Positions 12,278-26,262 are shown, numbered from the stretch's first letter. The stretch is 64,000 nucleotides of DNA from Magicicada septendecula (GCA_034769895.1 CM068372.1:436856958-436920957), one strand, 5' to 3'. A program made the numbers and translations. Notes: generated by a model not told the origin, from the sequence alone.

Positions 12278-15200
12278 GTGCATTAATTAAAAAATATATT
12301 CCAAATCCGCGTGTCACTGGTCAGTTCAAAGAAGGAAATTAATAAATTCCAACTTTTCGCTGCTCAAGACATAAGGAATTTGTATTATGTTTATATTTTC
12401 TGTCAAGATATCGTATATACGGATGTCATACGATACGTGCATTCTTTAAAAAATATATTCCAAGTCCGCGTGTCACTGGTCAGTTCGAAAAAGGAAATTA
12501 ATAAATTCCAACTTTTCGCTGCTCAAGACATAAGGAATTTGTATTATGTTTATATTTTCTGCAAAGATATCGTATATACGAATGTCATACGTTACGCGCA
12601 TTCGTTAAAAAATATATTCCAAGTCCGCGTGTCACTGGTCAGTTCAACGAAGGAAATTAATAAATTCCAAATTTTCGCTGCTCAAGACATAAGGAATTTG
12701 TATTAAGTTTATATTTTCTGTCAAGATATCGTATATACGAATGTCATACGTTACGTGCAATCAATAAAAAATATATTCCAAGTCCGCATGTTTCTGGTCA
12801 GTTCAAAGAAGGAAATTAATAAATTCCAACTTTTCGCTGCTCAAGACATAATGAATTTGTATTAAGTTTATATTTACTGTCAAGATATCGTATATACGAA
12901 TGTCATACGATACGTGCATTCATTAAAAAATATATTCCAAATCCCCGTGTCACTGGTCAGTTCAAAGAAGGAAATTAATAAATTCCAACTTTTCGCTGCC
13001 CAAGACATAAGGAATTCGTATTATGTTTATATTTTCTGTCAAGATATCGTATCTGAGGATGTCATACGTTACATGCATTCTTTAAAAAATATATTCCAAG
13101 TCCGCGTGTCACTGGTCAGTTCAAAGAAGGAAATTAATAAATTCCAAATTTTCGCTGCTCAAGACATAAGGAATTTGTATTATGTTTATATTTTCTGTCA
13201 AGATATCGTATATACGAATGTCATACGTTACGTGCATTCATTAAAAAATATATTCCAAGTCCGCGTGTCACTGGTCAGTTCAAAGAAGGAAATTAATAAA
13301 TTCCAACTTTTCTCTGCTAAAGACAGAAGGAATTTGTATTAAGTTTATATTGTCTGTCAAGATATCGTATATACGGATGTCATCCCTTACGTGCATTCTT
13401 TAAAAAATATATTCCAAATCCGCGTGTCACTGGTCAGTTCAAAGAAGGAAATTAATAAATTCCAAATTTTCGCTGCTCAAGACATGAGGAATTTGTATTA
13501 TGTTTATATTTTCTGTCAAGATATCGTATAAAATTATGTCATACGTTACGTGCATTCTTTAAAAAATATATTCCAAGTCCGCGTTTCACTGGTCAGTTCA
13601 AAGAAGGAAATTAATAAATTCCAACTTTTCGCTGCTCAAGACATAAGCAATTTGTATTATGTTTATATTTTCTGTCAAGATATCGTATATACGGATGTCA
13701 TACGTTACGTGCATTCATTAAAAAATATATTCCAAATCCGCGTGTCACTGGTCAGTTCAAAGAAGGAAATTAATAAATTCCAACTTTTCGCTGCTCAAGA
13801 CATAACGAATTTGTATTATGTTTATATTTTCTGTCAAGATATCGTATATACGGATGTCATACGTTACGTGCATTCTTTAAAAAATATATTCCAAGTCCGC
13901 GTGTCACTGGTCAGTTCGAAAAAGGAAATTAATAAATTCCAAATTTTCGCTGCTCAAGACATAAGGAATTTGTATTATGTTTATATTTTCTGCAAAGATA
14001 TCGTATATACGAATGTCATACGTTACGCGCATTCATTAAAAAATATATTCCAAGTCCGCGTGTCACTGGTCAGTTCAACGAAGGAAATTAATAAATTCCA
14101 AATTTTCGCTGCTCAAGACATAAGGAATTTGTATTAAGATTATATTTTCTGTCAAGAAATCGTATATACGAATGTCATACGTTACGTGCAATCAATAAAA
14201 AATATATTCCAAGTCCGCGTGTCACTGGTCAGTTCAAAGAAGGAAATTAATACATTCCATCTTTTCGCTGCTCAAGACATAATGAATTTGTATTATGTTT
14301 ATATTTACTGTCAAGATATCGTATATACGAATGTCATACATTACGTGCAATCATTAAAAAATATATTCCAAATCCCCGTGTCACTGGTCAGTTCAAAGAA
14401 GGAAATTAATAAATTCCAACTTTTCGCTGCCCAAGACATAAGGAATTCGTATTATGTTTATATTGTCTGTCAAGATATCGTATATACGGATGTCATACGT
14501 TACGTGCATTCTTTAAAAAATATATTCCAAGTCCGCGTGTCACTGGTCAGTTCAAAGAAAGAAATTAATAAATTCCAACATTTCGCTGCTCAAGACATAA
14601 GGTATTTGTATTATGTTTATATTTTCTGTCAAGAAATCGGATATACGAATGTCATACGTTACGTGCATTCATTAAAAAATATATTCCAAATCCCCGTGTC
14701 ACTGGTCAGTTCAAAGAAGGAAATTAATAAATTCCAACTTTTCGCTGCCCAAGACATAAGGAATTCGTATTATGTTTATATTTTCTGTCAAGATATCGTA
14801 TCTAAGGATGTCATACGTTACATGCATTCTTTAAAAAATATATACCAAGTCCGCGTGTCACTGGTCAGTTCAAAGAAGGAAATTAATAAATTCCAAATTT
14901 TCGCTGCTCAAGACATAAGGAATTTGTATTATGTTTATATTTTCTGTCAAGATATCGTATATACGAATGTCATACGTTACGTGCATTCATTAAAAAATAT
15001 ATTCCAAGTCCGCGTGTCACTGGTCAGTTCAAAGAAGGAAATTAATAAATTCCAACTTTTCTCTGCTAAAGACAGAAGGAATTTGTATTAAGTTTATATT
15101 GTCTGTCAAGATATCGTATATACGGATGTCATCCGTTACGTGCATTCTTTAAAAAATATATTCCAAATCCGCGTGTCACTGGTCAGTTCAAAGTAGGAAA

Positions 15201-16093
15201 TTAATAAATTCCAAATTTTCGCTGCTCAAGACATGAGGAATTTGTATTATGTTTATATTTTCTGTCAAGATATCGTATAAAATTATGTCATACGTTACGT
15301 GCATTCTTTAAAAAATGTATTCCAAGTCCGCGTTTCACTGGTCAGTTCAAAGAAGGAAATTAATAAATTCCAACTTTTCGCTGCTCAAGACATAAGGAAT
15401 TTGTATTATGTTTATATTTTCTGTCAAGATATCGTATATACGGATGTCATACGTTACGTGCATTCTTTAAAAAATATATTCCAAGTCCGCGTGTCACTGG
15501 TCAGTTCGAAAAAGGAAATTAATAAATTCCAAATTTTCGCTGCTCAAGACATAAGGAATTTGTATTATGTTTATATTTTCTGCAAAGATATCGTATATAC
15601 GAATGTCATACGTTACGCGCATTCATTAAAAAATATATTCCAAGTCCGCGTGTCACTGGTCAGTTCAACGAAGGAAATTAACAAATTCCAAATTTTCGCT
15701 GTTCAAGGCATAAGGAATTTGTATTAAGTTTATATTTTCTGTCAAGATATCGTATATACGAATTTCATACGTTACGTGCAATCAATAAAAAATATATTCC
15801 AAGTCCGCATTTTTCTTGTCAGTTCAAAGAAGGAAATTAATAAATTCCAACTTTTCGCTGCTCAAGACATAATGAATTTGTATTATGTTTATATTTACTG
15901 TCAAGATATCGTATATACGAATGTCATACGTTACGTGCATTCATTAAAAAATATATTCCAAATCCCCGTGTCACTGGTCAGTTCAAAGAAGGAAATTAAT
16001 AAATTCCAACTTTTCGCTGCCCAAGACATAAGGAATTCGTATTATGTTTACATTTTCTGTCAAGATATCGTATATACGGATGTCATACGTTAC

Positions 16094-16252
16094 GTGCATT
16101 CATTAAAAAATATATTCCAAATCCCCGTGTCACTGGTCAGTTCAAAGAAGGAAATTAATAAATTCCAACTTTTCGCTGCCCAAGACATAAGGAATTCGTA
16201 TTATGTTTACATTTTCTGTCAAGATATCGTATATACGGATGTCATACTTTAC
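16094..16252 (+). repeat. Replaced monomer (conversion tract)
   Basis: At the matching place in copy 1 (5280) the unit has CCAAGTCCGCGTTTCAC, GGAATTTG and GATATCATATATAC. Here the unit is instead nearly the same as its left neighbour at 15935: CAAATCCCCGTG, CTGCCCAAG, GGAATTCG and TTTACATTTTC. It differs from that neighbour by CATACTTTAC near 16247. The 10,814-bp shift is the same on both sides, so one unit was overwritten without a change in length. Confidence 0.82.
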
Positions 16253-19200
16253 GTGCATTCATTAAAAAATATATTCCAAATCCGCGTGTCACTGGTCAGT
16301 TCAAAGAAGGAAATTAATAAATTCCAACTTTTCGCTGCTCAAGACATAATGAATTTGTATTAAGTTTATATTTACTGTCAAGATATCGTATATACGAATG
16401 TCATACGTTACGTGCATTCATTAAAAAATATATTCCAAATCCCCGTGTCACTGGTCAGTTCAAAGAAGGAAATTAATAAATTCCAACTTTTCGCTGCCCA
16501 AGACATAAGGAATTCGTATTATGTTTATATTTTCTGTCAAGATATCGTATCTGAGGATGTCATACGTTACATGCATTCTTTAAAAAATATATTCCAAGTC
16601 CGCGTGTCACTGGTCAGTTCAAAGAAGGAAATTAATAAATTCCAACTTTTCGCTGCTCAAGACATAAGGAATTTGTATTATGTTTATATTTTCTGTCAAG
16701 ATATCGTATATACGAATGTCATACGTTACGTGCATTCATTAAAAAATATATTCCAAGTCCGCGTGTCACTGGTCAGTTCAAAGAAGGAAATTAATAAATT
16801 CCAACTTTTCTCTGCCCAAGACATAAGGAATTCGTATTATGTTTATATTTTCTGTCAAGATATCGTATCTAAGGATGTCATACGTTACATGCATTCTTTA
16901 AAAAATATATTCCAAGTCCGCGTGTCACTGGTCAGTTCAAAGAAGGAAATTAATAAATTCCAACTTTTCGCTGCTCAAGACATAAGGAATTTGTATTATG
17001 TTTATATTTTCTGTCAAGATATCGTATATACGAATGTCATACGTTACGTGCATTCATTAAAAAATATATTCCAAGTCCGCGTGTCACTGGTCAGTTCAAA
17101 GAAGGAAATTAATAAATTCCAACTTTTCTCTGCTAAAGACAGAAGGAATTTGTATTAAGTTTGTATTGTCTGTCAAGATATCGTATATACGGATGTCATC
17201 CGTTACGTGCATTCTTTAAAAAATATATTCCAAATCCGCGTGTCACTGGTCAGTTCAAAGAAGGAAATTAATAAATTCCAAATTTTCGCTGCTCAAGACA
17301 TGAGGAATTTGTATTATGTTTATATTTTCTGTCAAGATATCGTATAAAATTATGTCATACGTTACGTGCATTCTTTAAAAAATATATTCCAAGTCCGCGT
17401 TTCACTGGTCAGTTCAAAGAAGGAAATTAATAAATTCCAAATTTTCGCTGCTCAAGACATAAGGAATTTGTATTATGTTTATATTTTCTGTCAAGATATC
17501 GTATATACGGATGTCATACGTTACGTGCATTCATTAAAAAATATATTCCAAATCCGCGTGTCACTGGTCAGTTCAAAGAAGGAAATTAATAAATTCCAAC
17601 TTTTCGCTGCTCAAGACATAACGAATTTGTATTATGTTTATATTTTCTGTCAAGATATCGTATATACGGATGTCATACGTTACGTGCATTCTTTAAAAAA
17701 TATATTCCAAGTCCGCGTGTCACTGGTCAGTTCAACGAAGGAAATTAATAAATTCCAAATTTTCGCTGCTCAAGACATAAGGAATTTGTATTAAGTTTAT
17801 ATTTTCTGTCAAGAAATCGTATATACGAATGTCATACGTTACGTGCAATCAATAAAAAATATATTCCAAGTCCGCGTGTCACTGGTCAGTTCAAAGAAGG
17901 AAATTAATACATTCCAACTTTTCGCTGCTCAAGACATAATGAATTTGTATTATGTTTATATTTACTGTCAAGATATCGTATATACGAATGTCATACGTTA
18001 CGTGCATTCATTAAAAAATATATTCCAAATCCCCGTGTCACTGGTCAGTTCAAAGAAGGAAATTAATAAATTCCAACTTTTCGCTGCCCAAGACATAAGG
18101 AATTCGTATTATGTTTATATTGTCTGTCAAGATATCGTATATACGGATGTCATACGTTACGTGCATTCTTTAAAAAATATATTCCAAGTCCGCGTGTCAC
18201 TGGTCAGTTCAAAGAAAGAAATTAATAAATTCCAACATTTCCCTGCTCAAGACATAAGGTATTTGTATTATGTTTATATTTTCTGTCAAGAAATCGGATA
18301 TACGAATGTCATACGTTACGTGCATTCATTAAAAAATATATTCCAAATCCCCGTGTCACTGGTCAGTTCAAAGAAGGAAATTAATAAATTCCAACTTTTC
18401 GCTGCCCAAGACATAAGGAATTCGTATTATGTTTATATTTTCTGTCAAGGTATCGTATCTAAGGATGTCATACGTTACATGCATTCTTTAAAAAATATAT
18501 TCCAAGTCCGCGTGTCACTGGTCAGTTCAAAGAAGGAAATTAATAAATTCCAACTTTTCGCTGCTCAAGACATAAGGAATTTGTATTATGTTTATATTTT
18601 CTGTCAAGATATCGTATATACGAATGTCATACGTTACGTGCATTCATTAAAAAATATATTCCAAGTCCGCGTGTCACTGGTCAGTTCAAAGAAGGAAACT
18701 AATAAATTCCAACTTTTCTCTGCTAAAGACAGAAGGAATTTGTATTAAGTTTATATTGTCTGTCAAGATATCGTATATACGGATGTCATCCGTTACGTGC
18801 ATTCTTTAAAAAATATATTCCAAATCCGCGTGTCACTGGTCAGTTCAAAGAAGGAAATTAATAAATTCCAAATTTTCGCTGCTCAAGACATGAGGAATTT
18901 GTATTATGTTTATATTTTCTGTCAAGATATCGTATAAAATTATGTCATACGTTACGTGCATTCTTTAAAAAATGTATTCCAAGTCCGCGTTTCACTGGTC
19001 AGTTCAAAGAAGGAAATTAATAAATTCCAACTTTTCGCTGCTCAAGACATAAGGAATTTGTATTATGTTTATATTTTCTGTCAAGATATCGTATATACGG
19101 ATGTCATACGTTACGTGCATTCTTTAAAAAATATATTCCAAGTCCGCGTATCACTGGTCAGTTCGAAAAAGGAAATTAATAAATTCCAAATTTTCGCTGC

Positions 19201-21499
19201 TCAAGACATAAGGAATTTGTATTATGTTTATATTTTCTGCAAAGATATCGTATATACGAATGTCATACGTTACGCGCATTCATTAAAAAATATATTCCAA
19301 GTCCGCGTGTCACTGGTCAGTTCAACGAAGGAAATTAATAAATTCCAAATTTTCGCTGTTCAAGACATAAGGAATTTGTATTAAGTTTATATTTTCTGTC
19401 AAGATATCGTATATACGAATGTCATACGTTACGTGCAATCAATAAAAAATATATTCCAAGTCCGCATTTTTCTTGTCAGTTCAAAGAAGGAAATTAATAA
19501 ATTCCAACTTTTCGCTGCTCAAGACATAATGAATTTGTATTATGTTTATATTTACTGTCAAGATATCGTATATACGAATGTCATACGTTACGTGCATTCA
19601 TTAAAAAATATATTCCAAATCCCCGTGTCACTGGTCAGTTCAAAGAAGGAAATTAATAAATTCCAACTTTTCGCTGCCCAAGACATAAGGAATTCGTATT
19701 ATGTTTACATTTTCTGTCAAGATATCGTATATACGGATGTCATACGTTACGTGCATTCTTTAAAAAATATATTCCAAGTCCGCGTTTCACTGGTCAGTTC
19801 AAAGAAGGAAATTAATAAATTCCAACTTTTCGCTGCTCAAGACATAAGGAATTTGTATTATGTTTATATTTTCTGTCAAGATATCATATATACGGATGTC
19901 ATACGTTACGTGCATTCATTAAAAAATATATTCCAAATCCGCGTGTCACTGGTCAGTTCAAAGAAGGAAATTAATAAATTCCAACTTTTCGCTGCTCAAG
20001 ACATAAGGAATTTGTATTATGTTTATATTTTCTGTCAAGATAACGTATATACGGATGTCATACGATACGTGCATTCTTTAAAAAATATATTCCAAGTCCG
20101 CGTGTCACTGGTCAGTTCGAAAAAGGAAATTAATAAATTCCAACTTTTCGCTGCTCAAGACATAAGGAATTTGTATTATGTTTATATTTTCTGCAAAGAT
20201 ATCGTATATACGAATGTCATACGTTACGCGCATTCGTTAAAAAATATATTCCAAGTCCGCGTGTCACTGGTCAGTTCAACGAAGGAAATTAATAAATTCC
20301 AAATTTTCGCTGCTCAAGACATAAGGAATTTGTATTAAGTTTATATTTTCTGTCAAGATATCGTATATACGAATGTCATACGTTACGTGCAATCAATAAA
20401 AAATATATTCCAAGTCCGCATGTTTCTGGTCAGTTCAAAGAAGGAAATTAATAAATTCCAACTTTTCGCTGCTCAAGACATAATGAATTTGTATTAAGTT
20501 TATATTTACTGTCAAGATATCGTATATACGAATGTCATACGTTACGTGCATTCATTAAAAAATATATTCCAAATCCCCGTGTCACTGGTCAGTTCAAAGA
20601 AGGAAATTAATAAATTCCAACTTTTCGCTGCCCAAGACATAAGGAATTCGTATTATGTTTATATTGTCTGTCAAGATATCGTATCTGAGGATGTCATACG
20701 TTACATGCATTCTTTAAAAAATATATTCCAAGTCCGCGTGTCACTGGTCAGTTCAAAGAAGGAAATTAATAAATTCCAACTTTTCGCTGCTCAAGACATA
20801 AGGAATTTGTATTATGTTTATATTTTCTGTCAAGATATCGTATATACGAATGTCATACGTTACGTGCATTCATTAAAAAATATATTCCAAGTCCGCGTGT
20901 CACTGGTCAGTTCAAAGAAGGAAATTAATAAATTCCAACTTTTCTCTGCCCAAGACATAAGGAATTCGTATTATGTTTATATTTTCTGTCAAGATATCGT
21001 ATCTAAGGATGTCATACGTTACATGCATTCTTTAAAAAATATATTCCAAGTCCGCGTGTCACTGGTCAGTTCAAAGAAGGAAATTAATAAATTCCAACAT
21101 TTCGCTGCTCCAGACATAAGGAATTTGTATTATGTTTATATTTTCTGTCAAGATATCGTATATACAAATGTCATACGTTACGTGCATTCATTAAAAAATA
21201 TATTCCAAGTCCGCGTGTCACTGGTCAGTTCAAAGAAGGAAATTAATAAATTCCAACTTTTCTCTGCTAAAGACAGAAGGAATTTGTATTAAGTTTATAT
21301 TGTCTGTCAAGATATCGTATATACGGATGTCATCCGTTACGTGCATTCTTTAAAAAATATATTCCAAATCCGCGTGTCACTGGTCAGTTCAAAGAAGGAA
21401 ATTAATAAATTCCAAATTTTCGCTGCTCAAGACATGAGGAATTTGTATTATGTTTATATTTTCTGTCAAGATATCGTATAAAATTATGTCATACGTTAC

Positions 21500-22882
21500 G
21501 TGCATTCTTTAAAAAATATATTCCAAGTCCGCGTTTCACTGGTCAGTTCAAAGAAGGAAATTAATAAATTCCAACTTTTCGCTGCTCAAGACATAAGGAA
21601 TTTGTATTATGTTTATATTTTCTGTCAAGATATCGTATATACGGATGTCATACGTTACGTGCATTCATTAAAAAATATATTCCAAATCCGCGTGTCACTG
21701 GTCAGTTCAAAGAAGGAAATTAATAAATTCCAACTTTTCGCTGCTCAAGACATAACGAATTTGTATTATGTTTATATTTTCTGTCAAGATATCGTATATA
21801 CGGATGTCATACGTTACGTGCATTCTTTAAAAAATATATTCCAAGTCCGCGTGTCACTGGTCAGTTCGAAAAAGGAAATTAATAAATTCCAAATTTTCGC
21901 TGCTCAAGACATAAGGAATTTGTATTATGTTTATATTTTCTGCAAAGATATCGTATATACGAATGTCATACGTTACGCGCATTCATTAAAAAATATATTC
22001 CAAGTCCGCGTGTCACTGGTCAGTTCAAAGAAGGAAATTAATACATTCCAACTTTTCGCTGCTCAAGACATAATGAATTTGTATTATGTTTATATTTACT
22101 GTCAAGATATCGTATATACGAATGTCATACGTTACGTGCATTCATTAAAAAATATATTCCAAATCCCCGTGTCACTGGTCAGTTCAAAGAAGGAAATTAA
22201 TAAATTCCAACTTTTCGCTGCCCAAGACATAAGGAATTCGAATTATGTTTATATTGTCTGTCAAGATATCGTATATACGGATGTCATACGTTACGTGCAT
22301 TCTTTAAAAAATATATTCCAAGTCCGCGTGTCACTGGTCAGTTCAAAGAAAGAAATTAATAAATTCCAACATTTCGCTGCTCAAGACATAAGGTATTTGT
22401 ATTATGTTTATATTTTCTGTCAAGAAATCGGATATACGAATGTCATACGTTACGTGCATTCATTAAAAAATATATTCCAAATCCCCGTGTCACTGGTCAG
22501 TTCAAAGAAGGAAATTAATAAATTCCAACTTTTCGCTGCCCAAGACATAAGGAATTCGTATTATGTTTATATTTTCTGTCAAGATATCGTATCTAAGGAT
22601 GTCATACGTTACATGCATTCTTTAAAAAATATATTCCAAGTCCGCGTGTCACTGGTCAGTTCAAAGAAGGAAATTAATAAATTCCAACTTTTCGCTGCTC
22701 AAGACATAAGGAATTTGTATTATGTTTATATTTTCTGTCAAGATATCGTATATACGAATGTCATACGTTACGTGCATTCATTAAAAAATATATTCCAAGT
22801 CCGCGTGTCACTGGTCAGTTCAAAGAAGGAAATTAATAAATTCCAACTTTTCTCTGCTAAAGACAGAAGGAATTTGTATTAA
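21500..22882 (+). other. Longest in-phase open stretch (460 codons), not called a gene
   Basis: Nearly nine successive monomers read without a stop in the frame that is open in the consensus, because 159 is divisible by 3. The apparent start is the GTG of a monomer's GTGCATTC, and the end is the recurring TAA at codon 37 of a unit. It is long only because loss of one monomer at 21977 removed a stop-bearing unit that divides the matching stretches at 2736-4277 and 13550-15091. There is no signal peptide, domain or start context, and I recognise no protein family. A translated repeat protein cannot be excluded from sequence alone, but I consider it unlikely. Confidence 0.7.
21977..22135 (+). 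repeat. Hybrid monomer, one-unit deletion
   Basis: The left part matches the subtype at 3213 (GCGCATTCATTAAA). The right part matches the next unit at 3372 (CAAAGAAGG and TTAATACATTCC). The exchange lies between monomer nt 11 and 53. The surrounding stretch is exactly one monomer shorter than its counterparts at 2736-4277 and 13550-15091, as expected from unequal exchange. Confidence 0.82.
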
Positions 22883-22930
22883 GTTTATATTGTCTGTCAA
22901 GATATCGTATATACGGATGTCATCCGTTAC

Positions 22931-23089
22931 GTGCATTCTTTAAAAAATATATTCCAAATCCGCGTGTCACTGGTCAGTTCAACGAAGGAAATTAATAAAT
23001 TCCAAATTTTCGCTGTTCAAGACATAAGGAATTTGTATTAAGTTTATATTTTCTGTCAAGATATCGTATATACGAATGTCATACGTTAC
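22931..23089 (+). repeat. Hybrid monomer, three-unit deletion
   Basis: The left part matches the subtype at 4326 (CCAAATCCGCG). From CAACGAAGG (nt 53) onward, including TTCGCTGTTCAAG, it matches the unit at 4803. The exchange lies between monomer nt 28 and 53. Three monomers are missing relative to the left-domain order. It also marks the left edge of the block shared with about 36600-38505. Confidence 0.82.
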
Positions 23090-24835
23090 GTGCAATCAAT
23101 AAAAAATATATTCCAAGTCCGCATTTTTCTGGTCAGTTCAAAGAAGGAAATTAATAAATTCCAACTTTTCGCTGCTCAAGACATAAGGAATTTGTATTAT
23201 GTTTATATTTACTGTCAAGATATCGTATATACGAATGTCATACGTTACGTGCATTCATTAAAAAATATATTCCAAATCCCCGTGTCACTGGTCAGTTCAA
23301 AGAAGGAAATTAATAAATTCCAACTTTTCGCTGCCCAAGACATAAGGAATTCGTATTATGTTTACATTTTCTGTCAAGATATCGTATATACGGTTGTCAT
23401 ACGTTACGTGCATCCTTTAAAAAATATATTCCAAGTCCGCGTGTCACTGGTCAGTTCAAAGAAAGAAATTAATAAATTCCAACATTTCGCTGCTCAAGAC
23501 ATAAGGTATTTGTATTATGTTTATATTTTCTGTCAAGAAATCGGATATACGGATGTCATACGTTCGTGCATTCTTCAAAAATTATATTCCAAGTCCGCGT
23601 GTCACTGGTCAGTTCAAAGAAGGAAATTAATAAATTCCAAATTTTCGCTGCTCAAGACATAAGGAATTTGTATTATGTTTATATTTTCTTCAAAGATATC
23701 GTATATACGAATGTCATACGTTACGTGCATTCATTAAAAAATATATTCCAAGTCCGCGTGTCACTGGTCAGTTCAACGAAGGAAATTAATAAATTCCAAC
23801 TTTTCGCTGCTCAAGACATAAGGAATTTGTATTATGTTTATATTTTCTGTCAAGATATCGTATATACGGATGTCGTACGGTACGTGCATTCTTCAAAAAA
23901 TATATTCCAAGTCCGCGTGTCACTGGTCAGTTCAAAGAAGGAAATTAATAAATTCCAACTTTTCGCTGCTCAAGACATAAGGAATTTGTATTAAGTTTAT
24001 ATTTTCTGTCAAGATATCGTATATACGAATGTCATACGTTACGTGCATTCATTAAAAAATATATTCCAAGTCCGCGTGTCACTGGTCAGTTCAACGAAGG
24101 AAATTAATAAATTCCAACTTTTCGCTGCTCAAGACATAAGGAATTTGTATTGCGTTTATATCTTCTGTCAAGATATCGTATATACGAATGTCATACGTTA
24201 CGTGCATTCATTAAAAATATATTCCAAGTCCGCATGTCACTGGTCAGTTCAAAGAAGCAAATTAATAAATTCCAAATTTCGCTGCTCAAGACATAAGGAA
24301 TTTGTATTATGTTTATATTTTCTGTCAAGATATCGTATATACGGATGTCATACGTTACGTGCACTCTTTAAAAAATATATTCCAAGTCCGCGTGTCACTG
24401 GTCAGTTCAAAGTAAGAAATTAATACATTCCAAATTTTCGCTGCTCAAGACATAAGGAATTTGTATTATGTTTATATTTTCTGTTAAGATATCGTATATA
24501 CGGATGTCATACGTTACGTGCATCCTTTAAAAAATATATTCCAAGTCCGCGTGTCACTGTTCAGTTCAAAGAAGGAAATTAAAAAAATTCCAAATTTCGC
24601 TGCTCTAGACATAAGGAATTTGTATGAAGTATATATTTTCTGTCAAGATATCGTATATAGAGATGTCATACGTTACGTGCATTCTTTAAAAAATATAATC
24701 CAAGTCCGCGTGTCACTGGTCAGTTCAAAGAAGGAAATTAATAAATTCCAACTTTTCGCTGCTCAAGACATAAGGAATTCGTATTATGTTTATATTTTCT
24801 GTCAAGATATCGTATATACGGATGTCATACGTTAC
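22980..24835 (+). repeat. Block shared with 36650-38505
   Basis: Subtypes first seen here recur at a shift of 13,669-13,670 bp. They are units with CATTCTTCAAAAA, units with TTTTCTTCAAAGATATC, and a unit with GTATTGCGTTTATATC. Others are a unit with CAAAGTAAGAAATT and the TCTAGA marker monomer. The one-base change in the shift comes from a deleted A near 23564 (CATACGTTCGTGC). Several units are 157-158 bp. Confidence 0.82.
24518..24676 (+). repeat. XbaI marker monomer with paired indels
   Basis: It has the same paired +1 and -1 changes, CTGTTCAG and TCTAGA (24604-24609) as the unit at 11163. It also carries ATATAGAGATG in its tail, shared with the right-domain copies. A neighbouring CAAAGTAAG unit precedes it in most copies. 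Confidence 0.85.
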
Positions 24836-24994
24836 GTGCATTCTTTAAAAAATATATTCCAAGTCCGCGTGTCACTGGTCAGTTCAACGAAGGAAATTAA
24901 TAAATTCCAAATTTTCGCTGCTCAAGACATAAGGAATTTGTATTAAGTTTATATTTTCTGTCAAGATATCGTATATACGAATGTCATACGTTAC

Positions 24995-26262
24995 GTGCAA
25001 TCAATAAAAAATATATTCCAAGTCCGCATTTTTCTTGTCAGTTCAAAGAAGGAAATTAATAAATTCCAACTTTTCGCTGCTCAAGACATAATGAATTTGT
25101 ATTATGTTTATATTTACTGTCAAGATATCGTATATACGAATGTCATACGTTACGTGCATTCATTAAAAAATATATTCCAAATCCCCGTGTCACTGGTCAG
25201 TTCAAAGAAGGATATTAATAAATTCCAACTTTTCGCTGCCCAAGACATAAGGAATTCGTATTATGTTTACATTTTCTGTCAAGATATCGTATATACGGAT
25301 GTCATACGTTACGTGCATTCTTTAAAAAATATATTCCAAGTCCGCGTTTCACTGGTCAGTTCAAAGAAGGAAATTAATAAATTCCAACTTTTCGCTGCTC
25401 AAGACATAAGGAATTTGTATTATGTTTATATTTTCTGTCAAGATATCATATATACGGATGTCATACGTTACGTGCATTCATTAAAAAATATATTCCAAAT
25501 CCGCGTGTCACTGGTCAGTTCAAAGAAGGAGATTAATAAATTCCAACTTTTCGCTGCTCAAGACATAATGAATTTGTATTAAGTTTATATTTACTGTCAA
25601 GATATCGTATATACGAATGTCATACGTTACGTGCATTCATTAAAAAATATATTCCAAATCCCCGTGTCACTGGTCAGTTCAAAGAAGGAAATTAATAAAT
25701 TCCAACTTTTCGCTGCCCAAGACATAAGGAATTCGTATTATGTTTATATTTTCTGTCAAGATATCGTATCTGAGGATGTCATACGTTACATGCATTCTTT
25801 AAAAAATATATTCCAAGTCCGCGTGTCACTGGTCAGTTCAAAGAAGGAAATTAATAAATTCCAACTTTTCGCTGCTCAAGACATAAGTAATTTGTATTAT
25901 GTTTATATTTTCTGTCAAGATATCGTATATACGAATGTCATACGTTACGTGCATTCATTAAAAAATATATTCCAAGTCCGCGTGTCTCTGGTCAGTTCAA
26001 AGAAGGAAATTAATAAATTCCAACTTTTCTCTGCCCAAGACATAAGGAATTCGTATTATGTTTATATTTTCTGTCAAGATATCGTATCTAAGGATGTCAT
26101 ACGTTACATGCATTCTTTAAAAAATATATTCCAAGTCCGCGTGTCACTGGTCAGTTCAAAGAAGGAAATTAATAAATTCCAACTTTTCGCTGCTCAAGAC
26201 ATAAGGAATTTGTATTATGTTTATATTTTCTGTCAAGATATCGTATATACGAATGTCATACG
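24995..26262 (+). repeat. Recent duplicate pair, copy 1 (2224-bp shift)
   Basis: The block repeats at 27219-28486 with a shift of 2224 bp (14 x 159 minus 2). The two copies share changes seen nowhere else at this position: ACATAAGTAATTTG at 25886 and 28110, and GTGTCTCTGG at about 25984 and 28208. Older copies (4962, 15776) have ACATAAGG and GTGTCACTGG. The shared private changes show that these two split after the others. Confidence 0.85.

Larger units (their letters stand above)
11958..20386 (+). repeat. Left-domain higher-order repeat, copy 2
   Basis: This is the second copy of 1146-9572, matching in subtype order and spacing throughout. Differences are scattered single bases, plus a 2-bp insertion near 12,135 and a one-monomer replacement at 16094-16252. 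By eye, identity to copy 1 is high, with only a few differences per kilobase. The copy ends where 20387 starts a GTGCAATCAATAAA unit, whereas copy 1 continues at 9573 with a GTGCATTCTTTAAA unit. Confidence 0.88.
20387..22930 (+). repeat. Partial, edited third copy of the left-domain order
   Basis: From 20387 the order resumes that of 1941 onward (and 12755 onward). Relative to copies 1 and 2 it has two extra monomers in the 20546-21292 stretch. That stretch has the five-unit form also seen at 351-1097 and 5598-6344. It also lacks one monomer at the hybrid near 21977. It ends at another hybrid at 22931. Confidence 0.78.
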
